Positions 14,342-14,942 of a DNA stretch of 14,942 bases are shown piece after piece (position 1 is the first letter of the stretch; the number at the start of each line of letters is the position of its first letter). The stretch is from an uncultured Burkholderiales bacterium. GTDB taxonomy: Bacteria; Pseudomonadota; Gammaproteobacteria; Burkholderiales; Burkholderiaceae_C. Made by a program: the position numbers and the translations under genes. A model generated the notes under the pieces. The model was not told the origin of the DNA, did no database searches, and saw nothing but the letters and a program-made list of their open reading frames with translations. Location: the NCBI GenBank assembly GCA_903925445.1, contig CAIYFE010000120.1:1-14942 (forward strand). Direction: 5' to 3'.

Positions 14342-14942
14342 ATGACAACCCACGCGCAATCCATTCCTTGGCGTCAAGATGCAGCTGTGATCGGTTTTGT
14401 GGGACTGGCGCATGCCAGCTCACATTTCTCGCACTTGCTGCTGCCTTTGATGTTTCCTGTTTTCATGAAAACCTTTGGCTTGAGTTACTCAGAGCTTGGG
14501 TTTTTGATGTCGGTATTTTTCATCGTCTCAGGCGTTGGGCAAGCTTGTGCGGGTTTTGTCGTCGATAAATTTGGCGCACGACCCGTCATGTACGCAGCTC
14601 TGAGCATCTTGGCCATCGCTTGCGTTGCGGCAGGATTGGCGCAAAGTTATGCGGGCTTGATGTTGGCCGCAGCCTTGCTGGGGTTGGGGAACTGCACGTT
14701 TCACCCGGTCGATTTCACCATCCTCAACCAGCGTGTTTCTGCGCCACGGTTGGGGTATGCCTTCAGCATGCACGGCTTGACTGGAAATTTGGGTTGGGCG
14801 ATGGCGCCAGCCTTCATGGTGGGGTTGAGCACCCTGTTTGATTGGCGGGTGGCTTATTTCAGCGCGGCAGCGTTTTTCTTGGTCATCTTGGTGCTCTTGC
14901 TTTGGCAACGTCACAACTTGTTGACTCAAGTTGTCAAACACA
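14342..14942 (+). CDS. MFS transporter, fosmidomycin-resistance (Fsr)-like, N-terminal part
   Basis: The reading frame is open from this ATG through the right edge for 200 codons and is cut by the window. It is strongly hydrophobic, with about six membrane segments near residues 14-41, 49-73, 80-98, 103-123, 136-160 and 166-188, as in the first half of a 12-helix MFS carrier. GFVVDKFGARP at 71-81 matches MFS motif A between helices 2 and 3. HASSHFSHLLLP near 24-35, GLGNCTFHP at 114-122 and GLTGNLGWAMAP at 145-156 resemble the Fsr group. The substrate cannot be told. AGGA at 14331-14334 lies 7 bases before the start. The 65-bp gap after clpB has no clear promoter, so it may be read through from clpB. 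Confidence 0.88.
   Translation, partial: MTTHAQSIPWRQDAAVIGFVGLAHASSHFSHLLLPLMFPVFMKTFGLSYSELGFLMSVFFIVSGVGQACAGFVVDKFGARPVMYAALSILAIACVAAGLAQSYAGLMLAAALLGLGNCTFHPVDFTILNQRVSAPRLGYAFSMHGLTGNLGWAMAPAFMVGLSTLFDWRVAYFSAAAFFLVILVLLLWQRHNLLTQVVKH

Noticed and set aside
1..14942. CRISPR, insertion sequence, toxin-antitoxin, phage or other accessory system
   Set aside because: All sizeable stretches are explained by conserved housekeeping genes, with no repeat arrays, transposase motifs, terminal repeats or composition shift.

Overview
The window is an ordinary chromosomal core region of a betaproteobacterium, most likely Burkholderiales and probably family Comamonadaceae. That call rests on recognisable protein sequences (PriB, the PIN-PhoH protein, the AlaA-type aminotransferase, ClpB) and on gene order. 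The genus cannot be set from the sequence alone. Base composition is moderately GC-rich and codon use looks uniform, with frequent TTG leucine codons. I see no insertion sequence, phage gene, tRNA, rRNA, CRISPR array or other sign of recent transfer.

Layout. (1) 1-1192, plus strand: end of a primosome/ribosomal-protein operon, with a possible rpsF tail, then priB, rpsR and rplI, closed by a strong intrinsic terminator. (2) 1193-2729: a 225-bp intergenic region carrying four same-orientation DnaA-box-like TTATCC motifs in a tandem repeat, then dnaB, the replicative helicase. (3) 2766-5574, minus strand: a PIN-PhoH ATPase gene, a peroxiredoxin of the Bcp/PrxQ family with its own terminator, and a small Mth938-like protein. 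(4) 5641-11578, plus strand: a tightly packed run alaA, hom, thrC, moeA, moaD, moaE, with overlapping or near-touching junctions. It joins alanine and threonine biosynthesis to late molybdenum-cofactor synthesis. (5) 11673-14276: clpB, preceded by a good match to a sigma-32 heat-shock promoter. (6) 14342 to the right edge: the first 200 codons of an MFS transporter that resembles the fosmidomycin-resistance group.

How the genes work together. PriB and DnaB both act at the replication fork (restart and helicase), and S18 and L9 are ribosomal proteins. AlaA makes alanine. Hom and ThrC carry aspartate semialdehyde to threonine; ThrC needs homoserine phosphate from a kinase not in this window. 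MoaD and MoaE form molybdopterin synthase, and MoeA inserts molybdate. ClpB is the stress disaggregase.

I did not find an undescribed biological system. The observations most worth a second look are regulatory or fine-scale: the DnaA-box-like repeat before dnaB, the sigma-32 promoter of clpB, loss of the usual internal GTG start in clpB, a Bcp peroxiredoxin without the +5 resolving cysteine, and a Shine-Dalgarno sequence built from the MoaD diglycine codons.
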